Shown one piece after another: positions 25,944 to 33,960 of a stretch of DNA of 64,000 nucleotides. Location: the NCBI GenBank assembly GCA_943329665.2, contig CALQEU020000005.1:1-64000 (forward strand), read 5' to 3'. The DNA is from JAJTFW01 sp903922455. Lineage in GTDB: Bacteria; Bacteroidota; Bacteroidia; AKYH767-A; OLB10. A program made the translations under genes and the position numbers. Every line of letters begins with the position of its first letter. The first letter of the stretch is position 1. The notes beneath the pieces were generated by a model, which saw only the letters and a list, made by a program, of their open reading frames with translations, searched no databases and had not been told where the DNA came from.

Positions 25944-26750
25944 CTACATAGACTTATTCTTATTTGACGGGACTATTTTAATTGTAGGGTCGGTATTAGA
26001 TAGTTTTTCAAGAATTTCCTGGCTTTGACTCATCACTTGATTATAGCCAATTGTATAAAAATCCTTTGCCTTTTTATAATCAAAAACTTTCGTGTTCTTT
26101 AACTCATTTGGTTCGATGAGTACCGCACATTTTTCTTCACGATAAACGGTATTGCTAAATACTCCCAAGTGAAAAGTACGCTCAAGCACCGACCAAGTTG
26201 ATGATACATTAGTAATTTCCCCCACTGGATTTACATGAACACCGACAATAGTATCTTTAAAATTCTGCAAAGGCTCGACGGGTAAATTATTCAGTACACC
26301 ACCATCTACCAACAACATTTGCTTATACTTTACGGGTTTAAAGAGTCCAGGAATGGAGCAGGATCCCAACACCACCGGCTTCACATCCCCTTCGCTGATG
26401 TAATATATTTTTCCAGATAAAATATCAGTCACTGCAATGAATATGGGAATTTTGAATCCATCAAAAGTAGCGGGTAAATACTGCTCGAAAAATGTTTCCA
26501 CTTTATCCATCTTTAGAATTCCACGACTAAACGCACCGCGAAACATTCTAAAAATTTTATTTTCCACTAACAAATCCAACACTACACGCGGTTCATATCC
26601 GGCTGCTAAAAAAGCACCTGCCATCGCTCCAGCGCTGGTTCCACTGTAACGCGAAATCTCAATACCCATTTCTAGTAAGGCTTCCACAACTCCCAAATGA
26701 GCAAAACCACGTGCACCACCGCCCGAAAGACAAATTTGAACTTTTTTCAT
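25944..26750 (-). CDS. Patatin-like phospholipase (RssA/YchK type)
   Basis: A 268-residue cytosolic or membrane-associated lipid acyl hydrolase. The family catalytic dyad is intact: GTSAGAMAGA (Ser in G-x-S-x-G at about residue 39-43) and VDGGVLNNLPV (Asp of DGG). The N-terminal oxyanion loop LSGGGARGFAHLG (8-20) is diagnostic. Length and absence of a signal peptide point to the RssA group. The substrate is likely membrane lipid, not shown. No operon partners are evident; the next gene downstream is 190 bases further on the opposite side of a short gap. Confidence 0.9.
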   Translation of the reverse strand: MKKVQICLSGGGARGFAHLGVVEALLEMGIEISRYSGTSAGAMAGAFLAAGYEPRVVLDLLVENKIFRMFRGAFSRGILKMDKVETFFEQYLPATFDGFKIPIFIAVTDILSGKIYYISEGDVKPVVLGSCSIPGLFKPVKYKQMLLVDGGVLNNLPVEPLQNFKDTIVGVHVNPVGEITNVSSTWSVLERTFHLGVFSNTVYREEKCAVLIEPNELKNTKVFDYKKAKDFYTIGYNQVMSQSQEILEKLSNTDPTIKIVPSNKNKSM

Positions 26751-26876
26751 AGAATCCCTGCAAACTTAAATCATTCGCAAATGTGAAAATGGAAGATTTT
26801 GAAAAATTTTCATCGTGTAATTTCAGATGAATCAATCATTGAAATCAATTCATACAAAACAAAAAAATGAGTTTCA

Positions 26877-27245
26877 CTAAAATTCATCCAACTCTACCAC
26901 TGGATCCCAAAAAAGTTCCTTAAATCGAACCACCAGATCATTTTTCACCTCCACGCCATCCTTCTTCAACATTTTTTCCATGGCATCTACTTCTCCAAAA
27001 TGATGTTTGCCGCTAAGGAGTCCATTCCGATTCACCACACGTTGCGCCGGAACGGAAGGAGTTACTCCATGCGCGGCATTCATCGCCCAACCTACCATAC
27101 GTGCAGACTTTGCCGCACCCAAATACTTTGCAATGGCTCCGTACGAAGTAACTCGTCCTTTCGGAATGAGTCGGGCAACAGCATGGACATCCTCGAAAAA
27201 CGAGAAATCGTATTTACGAGGAGTAAGTTCTTTAGATTTAGGCAT
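26877..27245 (-). CDS. Alkyltransferase-like (ATL) DNA-binding protein, MGMT family
   Basis: A 122-residue protein with the O6-alkylguanine methyltransferase C-terminal fold: IPKGRVTSYGAIAKYLGA, an Arg finger RMVGWAMN, and the site VPAQRVVNRNGLLSGKHHF. In active MGMT/Ada the site is PCHRV; here it is PAQRV, so the methyl-acceptor cysteine is absent. By analogy with ATLs it would flip and recognise alkylated guanine and hand it to nucleotide excision repair without repairing it. The length is the short ATL length with no N-terminal domain. The arginine-rich segment is intact, so the DNA-binding role is plausible. Confidence 0.87.
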   Translation of the reverse strand: MPKSKELTPRKYDFSFFEDVHAVARLIPKGRVTSYGAIAKYLGAAKSARMVGWAMNAAHGVTPSVPAQRVVNRNGLLSGKHHFGEVDAMEKMLKKDGVEVKNDLVVRFKELFWDPVVELDEF

Positions 27246-27299
27246 TTTGCGAAATTAAAAAAATATGAATAATACTTTACGCAATCCATAATATTCAAG

Positions 27300-27470
27300 C
27301 CTCTCCCTACCCCTCACCACAGGAGAGGGGCAGGGTCATATTGGTATATTCCTTTCCTTCATTTAACCTAAAAACACTTAATAATTTTCAATATAAAATT
27401 CTAAAATAAATAATAATAACCACTCCCCCATGGAGATGTTCGTATCGCCTGCCGGCAGGAAGGCGAGTGG
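27300..27470. repeat. Low-complexity and palindromic intergenic sequence
   Basis: 27300-27335 contains CCTCTCCCTACCCCTC followed by the complementary-type GGAGAGGGGCAGGG. 27448-27459 is the perfect palindrome CCTGCCGGCAGG. Related CCTGCC sequences occur at 50720-50745 and 52425-52454. They lie in the 1-kb gap between the ATL gene and thrS. Confidence 0.55.
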
Positions 27471-27567
27471 AGAGGCTGTAAGTATAAAAGGAGAAGAATT
27501 ATACGATGACACGAAGAATACTTTTTGTAATTTAATAAAAACTAATTTCACAACCATACAAGGCTAA

Positions 27568-27798
27568 ATTGAAAATATAATTTGCAAGGATCCTTCGTTG
27601 CTCATCTTCACCAGAAAACATGAACGACAACAAATTTTAGTGATGCATAATTTATTAAGGGAAGATATGATTTTACGACACGAAGACGTTTATTTTGAAT
27701 TTACGACTATTCACGCATCTAGCGAAAATCCATCTCCCAAAAAAGATAGCTTTCATGATCCTGCGTATGGGACATTGATGGTAGATGTGAAAATATAG
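27568..27798 (+). pseudogene. Possible decayed gene fragment
   Basis: An open frame of 76 codons after a stop at 27565, with no ATG at its start (first usable TTG at 27598). The predicted peptide contains LIFTRKHERQQILVMHNLL and ends YGTLMVDVKI, loosely like the C-terminal domain of alpha-amylase-type glycosidases (LV.HNL then G.L.V.V). The resemblance is weak. It may be a remnant or a chance frame. The surrounding 27246-28290 otherwise holds repeats only. Confidence 0.25.
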
Positions 27799-27912
27799 AT
27801 GTTTAAATTAATCGACAGCAATTAAAATCAAATTTTCCTCTTGCAAGATTCTCGATTGCATAGAGATAATCGAAAAAATACAAATCACCTAAAACGAATA
27901 ATCCTTGATGTG

Positions 27913-27978
27913 CGACCCCGCTGGGGTCGGGATATTCTCAGCCAAATCTTCCTAATAACGTTAGATCCCTCTGGGATC
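27913..27978. repeat. REP-like bipartite palindromic element, copy 1
   Basis: Hairpin CGACCCC-GCT-GGGGTCG (27913-27929), a 34-base spacer, then hairpin GATCCC-TCT-GGGATC (27964-27978). Copy 2 at 36228-36296 has the same plan. The second hairpin is also the first hairpin of the 97-bp tandem array that follows. Confidence 0.75.
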
Positions 27979-28247
27979 TTTTTCTCCTTCAAACAGAGAT
28001 ACTAATTAACAATAAAAAGAAAATTTTTGTAAATCTATCGAAGGGGGTTTCATAACGTTAGATCCCTCTGGGATCTTTTTCTCCTTCAAACAGAGATACT
28101 AATTAACAATAAAAAGAAAATTTTCGTAAATCTATCGAAGGGGGTTTCATAACGTTAGATCCCTCTGGGATCTTTTTCTCCTTCAAACAGAGATACTAAT
28201 TAACAATAAAAAGAAAATTTTCGTAAATCTATGGAAGGGGGTTTCAT
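27957..28247. repeat. Three tandem 97-bp repeats upstream of thrS
   Basis: Three head-to-tail units at 27957-28053, 28054-28150 and 28151-28247, period exactly 97. Copy 1 differs from copies 2 and 3 at one base (TTTTTG versus TTTTCG), and copy 3 differs at one (TATGG versus TATCG). Each unit begins AACGTTAGATCCC and contains the hairpin GATCCC-TCT-GGGATC followed by T5. The last copy ends about 18 bases before the thrS minus-7 box. Near identity implies recent amplification. Confidence 0.95.
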
Positions 28248-28264
28248 ATTGCGTAAAATGAGAT

Positions 28265-28272
28265 TATCTTTG
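28265..28272 (+). promoter_or_regulatory. Bacteroidota minus-7 promoter box (TATCTTTG)
   Basis: TATCTTTG 18 bases before the thrS ATG at 28291. It lies just downstream of the third 97-bp repeat, so the repeats would sit around and upstream of the promoter. Confidence 0.65.
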
Positions 28273-28290
28273 CACCCTTCTAAAAATACG

Positions 28291-30228
28291 ATGAATATCA
28301 AAATTACGCTACCCGATCAATCTGTTCGTGAGTTTCCAAAAGGAAGTTCACCTATGGATGTGGCCAAATCCATCTCTGAAGGATTGGCGAGAAATGTATT
28401 GGCGGCGAAGGTGGATGGAGAGATCCAAGACCTGAACCGACCTCTTGAACAAGATGCGCAAGTAACCTTGTTGACGTGGAACGATACAGATGGAAAAAAT
28501 ACGATGTGGCATTCGTCAGCTCATTTAATGGCTGAAGCGTTGGAATTTTATTATCCAACTATTAAGTTTTGGGTGGGGCCGCCCGTAGAAAATGGTTTTT
28601 ACTACGACGTAGATTTCGGTGGAATTGCTTTTTCTGCTGATGACTTGAAGAAGATTGAAGATAAAATGGCTGAGCTTGCCAAGCAAGGTAACGCTTATGT
28701 TCGCAAGGAGATGAGCAAGGCCGATGCGATTCAATATTTCACAGAGCGTAACGACCCGTACAAACTCGATTTATTAAGCAACCTCGAAGACGGTAAAATC
28801 ACCTTTTATACCCAAGGAAATTTTACAGATTTATGTAGAGGTCCCCATATTCCCAATACCAGTTACATCAAAGCCATTAAGTTGACCAATGTTGCTGGAG
28901 CTTATTGGAAAAACGATTCGAACAATCCGATGCTCACCCGAATTTACGGGATTACATTCCCTAAAAAATCGGAGTTGGAGGCCTATATCACCATGGTGGA
29001 AGAAGCCAAAAAGCGAGATCACCGTAAGATTGGAAAGGAAATGGAAATTTTCACTTTTGATGATGATGTGGGTCCGGGCTTGCCTTTGTGGTTGCCCAAT
29101 GGCGGTGTGTTGATTGAAGAATTGGAGCGCTTAGCAAAAAAGACAGAAGCTTTAGCAGGATACAAACGTGTTCGCACTCCGCATTTAGCGAAGGAAAGTA
29201 TGTATCTCACCAGCGGACATCTTCCCTATTATGCTGAAAGTATGTACCCTCCCATGGAGTTTGATGGGGAGAAGTACTACCTGAAAGCGATGAATTGCCC
29301 TCATCATCATAAAATTTTTAAAGAGCTGAATTTGAGTTATCGTGATTTGCCACTTCGTTTGGCTGAATACGGAACTTGTTATCGTTACGAGCAAAGCGGG
29401 GAGTTATTTGGATTGATGCGAGTGCGACAACTGCAGATGAACGATGCGCATATTTATTGCACCAAGGAGCAATTTGCAGATGAATTTAATGCAGTGAACG
29501 ATATGTACCTCAAGTATTTCCGAATTTTCGGAATTGAAAAATACGTGATGCGTTTTTCTACCCATGAGCCGAGTAAATTGGGACAAAAGTACGTGGACAA
29601 TGCGGCTTTATGGTTGGAGACAGAAGACATGGTAAGAAACGTGCTTATTGAATCGAAAATCCCATACATTGAAGTGGCTGATGAAGGTGCCTTCTACGGA
29701 CCGAAGATCGATGTGCAAGTTTGGAGTGCCATTGGACGTGAGTTCACGCTGGCAACCAATCAAGTAGACTTTGCAGTACCGGCTCGATTTGGCTTAACTT
29801 TCCGCAATGCCAAAAACGAAATGGAGACGCCCATCTGCATACATCGAGCGCCGCTGGGAACCCATGAGCGCTTTATTGGCTTCCTCATTGAGCATTATGC
29901 TGGTAATTTCCCACTTTGGTTAGCTCCCGAACAGATCGCGATTTTGCCTATTTCCGATAAATTCAACGGATACGCAAAAAAAGTTTTACAAGTCCTTATA
30001 AATTCCGATCTTCGCGGGCTCGTTGACGACCGTGACGAAAAAATTGGCAAGAAGATTCGCGATGCCGAGATGAAAAAGATTCCTTACATGCTGATTATCG
30101 GCGAGAAGGAAGAGCAGGAAAACTCGGTATCGGTTCGCCAGCATGGAAAAGGGGATCAAGGATCCTTACCCGTGCAGGAGTTTGTCGACAAAATGCAAGC
30201 AGAAATAAAAGCACTCTTGAGTGTTTAG
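28291..30228 (+). CDS. thrS: Threonyl-tRNA synthetase
   Basis: Class II aminoacyl-tRNA synthetase of 645 residues, full length. The TGS domain (about 1-62), the editing/second additional domain with MWHSSAHLMAEALE (HxxxH) and LCRGPHI, the catalytic core with MNCPHHHKIF (Zn Cys), the motif 2 region (RYEQSGELFGLMRVRQ) and motif 3 (GTHERFIGFLIEHYAG), then the anticodon-binding HGTP domain (about 545-640) are all recognisable. I chose the ATG at 28291 because MNIKITLP is the usual start; an ORF reading back to 28231 includes repeat sequence. It is first in the thrS-infC-rpmI-rplT block. Confidence 0.96.
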   Translation: MNIKITLPDQSVREFPKGSSPMDVAKSISEGLARNVLAAKVDGEIQDLNRPLEQDAQVTLLTWNDTDGKNTMWHSSAHLMAEALEFYYPTIKFWVGPPVENGFYYDVDFGGIAFSADDLKKIEDKMAELAKQGNAYVRKEMSKADAIQYFTERNDPYKLDLLSNLEDGKITFYTQGNFTDLCRGPHIPNTSYIKAIKLTNVAGAYWKNDSNNPMLTRIYGITFPKKSELEAYITMVEEAKKRDHRKIGKEMEIFTFDDDVGPGLPLWLPNGGVLIEELERLAKKTEALAGYKRVRTPHLAKESMYLTSGHLPYYAESMYPPMEFDGEKYYLKAMNCPHHHKIFKELNLSYRDLPLRLAEYGTCYRYEQSGELFGLMRVRQLQMNDAHIYCTKEQFADEFNAVNDMYLKYFRIFGIEKYVMRFSTHEPSKLGQKYVDNAALWLETEDMVRNVLIESKIPYIEVADEGAFYGPKIDVQVWSAIGREFTLATNQVDFAVPARFGLTFRNAKNEMETPICIHRAPLGTHERFIGFLIEHYAGNFPLWLAPEQIAILPISDKFNGYAKKVLQVLINSDLRGLVDDRDEKIGKKIRDAEMKKIPYMLIIGEKEEQENSVSVRQHGKGDQGSLPVQEFVDKMQAEIKALLSV

Positions 30229-30252
30229 ATATAAATTAAACTAACAAATAAA

Positions 30253-30258
30253 AGGAGG
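30253..30258 (+). promoter_or_regulatory. Shine-Dalgarno site (AGGAGG) of infC
   Basis: AAAGGAGG (30251-30258) is an almost perfect match to the 16S rRNA anti-SD, 4 bases before the ATA at 30263. No comparable site was noticed before other genes in the window, in line with the general lack of SD use in Bacteroidota. Confidence 0.8.
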
Positions 30259-30262
30259 CCAC

Positions 30263-30979
30263 ATAGCAACTTTTCCTTACAAACCCGGATTCGGCAGAGG
30301 TCGGGGACCTATTAAAAGAGAAGCGGAACACCGCATCAACGACAAAATTAAAGCTACCCATGTGCGCCTAGTAGGTGACACAGGTGAGCCACAAGTTTTG
30401 GACATTGACGAAGCACTCAAGATGGCTGCGGATGCAGGTCTTGATTTGGTAGAAATTGCAGCACAAGCGGATCCACCCGTTTGTAAAATTGTAGACTATC
30501 AAAAGTTTCTGTACGAGCGAAAGAAAAAGGAAAAGGAAACTAAGGCCAAGGCCAGCAAGCAAATCTTGAAAGAGATTCGTTTCGGTCCCAATACAGACGA
30601 GCATGATTTCAACTTCAAGGTGAAGCATGCTCAGAAATTCCTGGAAGATGGTGCAAAGGTGAAAGCTTATGTACATTTCAGAGGTAGAGCGATTGCATAC
30701 AAAGCACGTGGAGAAATCATCCTCCTAAAATTTGCTCAAGCGCTAGAAGATGTGGGTAAAGTGGAAATGTTACCCAAGTTAGAAGGAAACAGGATGTTCT
30801 TACACCTGGCTCCATTGCCAAATAAAAAATCAAGTAAACCGACTAGACCTGCTGATGAGAAGGTAGCAGATAAGCAAAATGCAAAGAAAAGTCCAGTAGA
30901 AGCAACTCCTAAAAAGAGCGCTGATATTCCTTTCCCAGAGCAAATAGCTGACGAATCGGAAAATAATAACGAAGCATAA
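30263..30979 (+). CDS. infC: Translation initiation factor IF-3, ATA start
   Basis: IF-3 binds the 30S subunit and checks start codons. Residues in the N-terminal domain EHRINDKIKATHVRLVGD and the C-terminal FGPNTDEHDFNFKVKHA ... HFRGRAIAYK match. A GTG at 30362 would remove the EHRIND segment, so the true start must be upstream. In frame between the stop at 30242 and this segment there is no ATG, GTG or TTG; ATA at 30263, set behind AAAGGAGG, gives a Bacteroidota-like basic N-terminus (ATFPYKPGFGRGRGPIKRE). ATT at 30311 is the alternative. Rare start codons in infC allow autoregulation. A charged tail of about 50 residues follows the C-domain. Confidence 0.9.
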   Translation: MATFPYKPGFGRGRGPIKREAEHRINDKIKATHVRLVGDTGEPQVLDIDEALKMAADAGLDLVEIAAQADPPVCKIVDYQKFLYERKKKEKETKAKASKQILKEIRFGPNTDEHDFNFKVKHAQKFLEDGAKVKAYVHFRGRAIAYKARGEIILLKFAQALEDVGKVEMLPKLEGNRMFLHLAPLPNKKSSKPTRPADEKVADKQNAKKSPVEATPKKSADIPFPEQIADESENNNEA

Positions 30980-30989
30980 AATAATTGTC

Positions 30990-31187
30990 ATGCCGAAAAT
31001 GAAAACCAACTCCAGTGCAAAAAAGCGTTTCAAGCTTACAGGCACAGGAAAAATTAAGCGTAAGCATGCTTTCAAAAGTCACATCTTAACCAAGAAGTCG
31101 ACGAAAGCAAAACGCGCATTAACCGCTACTGGTACCGTCCACACAACCGACGAGTACAGAGTAAAGAGAATGTTAGGAATCGCTTAA
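30990..31187 (+). CDS. rpmI: 50S ribosomal protein L35
   Basis: A 65-residue basic ribosomal protein with the expected N-terminus MPKMKTNSSAKKRFKLTGTG and C-terminus RVKRMLG. Ten bases separate it from infC, so the two are co-transcribed. Product length and motif are normal. Confidence 0.97.
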   Translation: MPKMKTNSSAKKRFKLTGTGKIKRKHAFKSHILTKKSTKAKRALTATGTVHTTDEYRVKRMLGIA

Positions 31188-31281
31188 GCGAACACGCTAA
31201 CTTCTAAAACTAATTCTAACCCGGTACTTAGCTTCAAGATCCTCCTAAAACAGGACGCTAACTCCAAAAAACGAAAACAAC

Positions 31282-31626
31282 ATGCCACGTTCAGTCAATC
31301 ACGTAGCGGCTAGAGCAAGAAGAAAAAAAGTTCTTAAGCTCGCCAAGGGTAATTTCGGTTCCCGCAAAAACGTATGGACAGTTGCCAAAAACACTGTCGA
31401 AAAAGGTCTCCAATATGCTTACCGCGATCGTAAGACCAAGAAGCGCAACTTCCGCGCACTATGGATCCAACGTATCAACGCAGCAGCGCGTATTCATGGA
31501 ATGTCTTATTCCCAATTCATGGGTAAAATTCACGCGAGCAATGTCGACATCAACCGCAAGGTACTTGCCGATTTAGCCATGAATAATCCTGCCGCTTTCG
31601 AAGCGATCTTGAATTCTGTAAAATAA
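31282..31626 (+). CDS. rplT: 50S ribosomal protein L20
   Basis: A 114-residue primary rRNA-binding protein of the 50S subunit. MPRSVNHVAARARRKKVLKLAKG, the FGSRKN turn and the C-terminal AFEAILNSVK match. It lies 94 bases after rpmI. In other bacteria L20 represses the infC-rpmI-rplT operon by binding its mRNA; the 94-base gap is a possible site but no L20-like fold was resolved here. A terminator follows the gene. Confidence 0.97.
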   Translation: MPRSVNHVAARARRKKVLKLAKGNFGSRKNVWTVAKNTVEKGLQYAYRDRKTKKRNFRALWIQRINAAARIHGMSYSQFMGKIHASNVDINRKVLADLAMNNPAAFEAILNSVK

Positions 31627-31652
31627 AAAGAAAAGAATAACCTTCTCAATTT

Positions 31653-31683
31653 AAAAAAAGGAACCTTCGGGTTCCTTTTTTTA
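31653..31683 (+). terminator. Intrinsic terminator of the thrS-rplT block
   Basis: GGAACC-TTCG-GGTTCC with a stable TTCG loop, flanked by A7 on the left and T7 on the right. Placed 26 bases after the rplT stop. Confidence 0.93.
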
Positions 31684-31741
31684 TTAACGCTTATCCTTGA
31701 CGCGAAACCGAATAAACACGAAAGGCGAAAAATCGAAATAC

Positions 31742-31829
31742 TTGCCCTGATCGAAGTCGAAAGGGCGAAATTTGCTTCGCAAGGCGAAAAGCTATCATAA
31801 AAAATCTTAACCATCATAATAAATCAGTG
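31742..31829. repeat. Intergenic palindromic and dispersed repeats
   Basis: 31742-31767 (TTGCCCTGATCGAAGTCGAA...) is a copy of the widespread CCCTGA-CGAAGTCGA-AGGG repeat; its reverse complement matches 32370-32396 inside the next gene. 31798-31829 is 32 bases identical, but for one base, to 52393-52424. Confidence 0.75.
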
Positions 31830-31894
31830 TTCCATCAAGTATAGGATAAAGGATGGAACCCTCATGCAAGCATACTTTTCCTATTTTTGATTTT

Positions 31895-33148
31895 ATGTTG
31901 AATCGCATTCCCCAGTATTTACTGCTCCTACTTTTCGTTTTAGGATTTGGGTTATTGGCTTTTTACAATGTATTAATGGACGACGACCTCGTGATGCTTC
32001 GTGGTGTAGAAGCTCACGGCATTGTAGGCGCTACTATTGATCACTACGATAGCTGGAATACACGTTGGATGTCTTTTTTCTTTCTTCATACCTGGATGAG
32101 CTTTTGGACCGAAGACAGTTCGCCCCTACTCTATCATCTTTTTACATTGGGGAGTTTATTCTTTGTATCGGATTTGTTTCTTCGCGCCTTGCAAACAAAC
32201 CAAGGCTTGAGTGCATTCACTTCAATGAGTGATCGCATTCTGAAATCGGGACTATTTGCGGCGGCCATCATCATTTCCACCTTTCATATAGGCGATACTT
32301 GGTTTTGGGTAAATACTTCTACCATGTATGGCTGGAACCTCATTGCTTTATTGGGTGCGTTTAGTATCTGCCCCGTTCGACTTCGCTCAGGGCAAGTATA
32401 TCGCCCAATATCCAATAAGTTTATTCATGACAGTCTCATTACCTTCCTCGGGCTTTACGTGGGTGGTGCTGCCGAGCCGGCGGTGGTTTGTTTGTTTGTT
32501 ATTCTAATAGGTGTACTCTATTACAAAACCGACCGAACGCAGGAGTACCGAAACCACATCATCAATTTTCTCATAGGCATGAGCGTTAGTTTTGGCATTG
32601 CGTTGGTGGGCGATGGACATAGCAAACGCGAAGCCGCATTGCCTGATCTTAGTATGGCGGATTGGTTTATTCACAGTGGCTACTTCAGTGCTAAAATTGC
32701 GTTCATTCATGCTCCACTGCGCATTTTTTTAGTGTTGACATTGCTCTACCCTATTTTTTCAAACAACAACAGTACGCCTAAATTATCCGTGGGGAAAGGA
32801 ACCTTGTATGCACTCATGGTTTGGCTTTTTGTAGTGTTGCTGCACACCTGCTTCATCACTTTTGTCATGGGGGATTACGGTCCACCGAGGGCCTGGAGCT
32901 TTATTAGTTTTGTGAGCGTTATGCTCGTTGCTTGGTGGTTGTTTCATTACGCAAATAAAATACCGAATGTGGCTGTACCAATTTCTACTTGGCTCTCCGT
33001 CTTTATAATTGGCTATGTAGTGTACACTCAAGTGATAGAATTACCACAGTATTCAACCTATGTAAAAAAGGTGAAGGCGAAAGAAATTTTACTAGATGAA
33101 AAAGAAATTCCGAATTCGGGGTTGTTGCACAAGGTGAGTTTTTATTGA
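31895..33148 (+). CDS. DUF6056-like polytopic membrane protein
   Basis: A 417-residue membrane protein with about 9-11 hydrophobic segments. The N-terminal block (FYNVLMDDDLVMLRGVEAHG and WNTRWMSFFFLHTWM) matches DUF6056, which resembles GT-C/GtrII glycosyltransferases of the bacterial inner membrane; the acidic DDD after the first helix is the proposed catalytic motif in such enzymes. The start at 31895 is chosen (MLNRIPQYLLLLL); an ATG 14 codons earlier is possible. An in-frame palindromic repeat lies at 32370-32396 and encodes a hydrophilic loop (CPVRLRSGQ). Role in surface glycan modification is inference. Confidence 0.7.
   Translation: MLNRIPQYLLLLLFVLGFGLLAFYNVLMDDDLVMLRGVEAHGIVGATIDHYDSWNTRWMSFFFLHTWMSFWTEDSSPLLYHLFTLGSLFFVSDLFLRALQTNQGLSAFTSMSDRILKSGLFAAAIIISTFHIGDTWFWVNTSTMYGWNLIALLGAFSICPVRLRSGQVYRPISNKFIHDSLITFLGLYVGGAAEPAVVCLFVILIGVLYYKTDRTQEYRNHIINFLIGMSVSFGIALVGDGHSKREAALPDLSMADWFIHSGYFSAKIAFIHAPLRIFLVLTLLYPIFSNNNSTPKLSVGKGTLYALMVWLFVVLLHTCFITFVMGDYGPPRAWSFISFVSVMLVAWWLFHYANKIPNVAVPISTWLSVFIIGYVVYTQVIELPQYSTYVKKVKAKEILLDEKEIPNSGLLHKVSFY
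32370..32396. repeat. Palindromic repeat copy inside a gene
   Basis: GCCCCGTTCGACTTCGCTCA followed by GGGCAAG is the dispersed repeat whose inverted copy is at 31742-31767 (about 23 of 26 bases). It is in frame and encodes part of a loop (Pro-Val-Arg-Leu-Arg-Ser-Gly-Gln) of the DUF6056-like protein. Confidence 0.8.
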
Positions 33149-33452
33149 ATAGCATTGCACAACCACTCTTTTAAAAAGTAATTATTAATCTACCTTCTCT
33201 CCTGCTGAATAGCGTACTATAGAAAGCAAACTATTTACAATAACAACTTACGCTCTCGAATACCCTGCTACGAAAGATGTAAAAATGCGTCTCCCCTTCT
33301 ACCTTACTTCTTGAGAAACAATAAAAAAGAATTAATAATGATAGCTCTGGTTTACAAATTTCAAGGAAATAAGGAATTATAGTCTTAAAGGGCTAAAAAG
33401 CACCTTAAGAGGTATTTATTGATAATGTATTTAGTAAGTAAAATATTTATTC
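33149..33452. other. Gene-free stretch
   Basis: AT-rich spacer between the DUF6056-like gene and a small secreted-protein gene. I see no ORF, tRNA, palindrome or repeat; only the promoter at its right end. Confidence 0.5.
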
Positions 33453-33460
33453 TATCTTTG
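33453..33460 (+). promoter_or_regulatory. Bacteroidota minus-7 promoter box (TATCTTTG)
   Basis: TATCTTTG 12 bases before the ATG at 33473, probably driving the small protein and perhaps SulP. Confidence 0.6.
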
Positions 33461-33472
33461 TAGAACTTCTTT

Positions 33473-33799
33473 ATGAAATCTATCATTGCTCCATTCTTTT
33501 TATGTTTATTTCTTGCAGTACTCCTGCTCCCTAGCTCAATAGTTCTATCTAAAATCAATCCTGATTTAATATCCTCTTCTAATTGCACCATTCCATTTGA
33601 CCTTCCCGAAAAGGATTCAAGTTCTGAATCAAAAGAACCATCAAAGGGTAAGGAATTACGCTCAGCATGGGATGATTTTATAGAAAATCAATTATTATTA
33701 AAAATACATTTACTTTATATTCATATTGCTTTTCTTAAAGACGATATTTTTGTTTCCTCAGCCTTTACAAATATTCTCTCTCCACCACCTAAGGTTTAG
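33473..33799 (+). CDS. Small exported protein of unknown function
   Basis: A 108-residue protein with a strong signal peptide or membrane segment (residues 4-26). It has a Ser/Glu/Lys-rich linker (DLPEKDSSSESKEPSKGKE), an amphipathic helix near 62-85, and ends FTNILSPPPKV; the terminal PPP-[KR]-[VI] ending recurs in small Bacteroidota proteins. No known function. It precedes the SulP gene by 161 bases on the same strand, and could be in the same transcription unit. Confidence 0.55.
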   Translation: MKSIIAPFFLCLFLAVLLLPSSIVLSKINPDLISSSNCTIPFDLPEKDSSSESKEPSKGKELRSAWDDFIENQLLLKIHLLYIHIAFLKDDIFVSSAFTNILSPPPKV

Positions 33800-33960
33800 T
33801 TTTTCTTTCCTGTTTTCTTGGTTTCCAAATTCATAGTTTAGTTACAGGAGCTTCTGGCTATAGCCAGATGGCTGTGTTGCATTAAACTGAAAACCACATT
33901 GAGGAAACAAATATTCTAAATCTATTTACACTCCTATCACTCTATCAATTAAAATATTAC

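Noticed and set aside
30362..30979. GTG at 30362 as the infC start
   Set aside because: It would remove the conserved EHRINDKI segment of IF-3, and the SD is 100 bases upstream.
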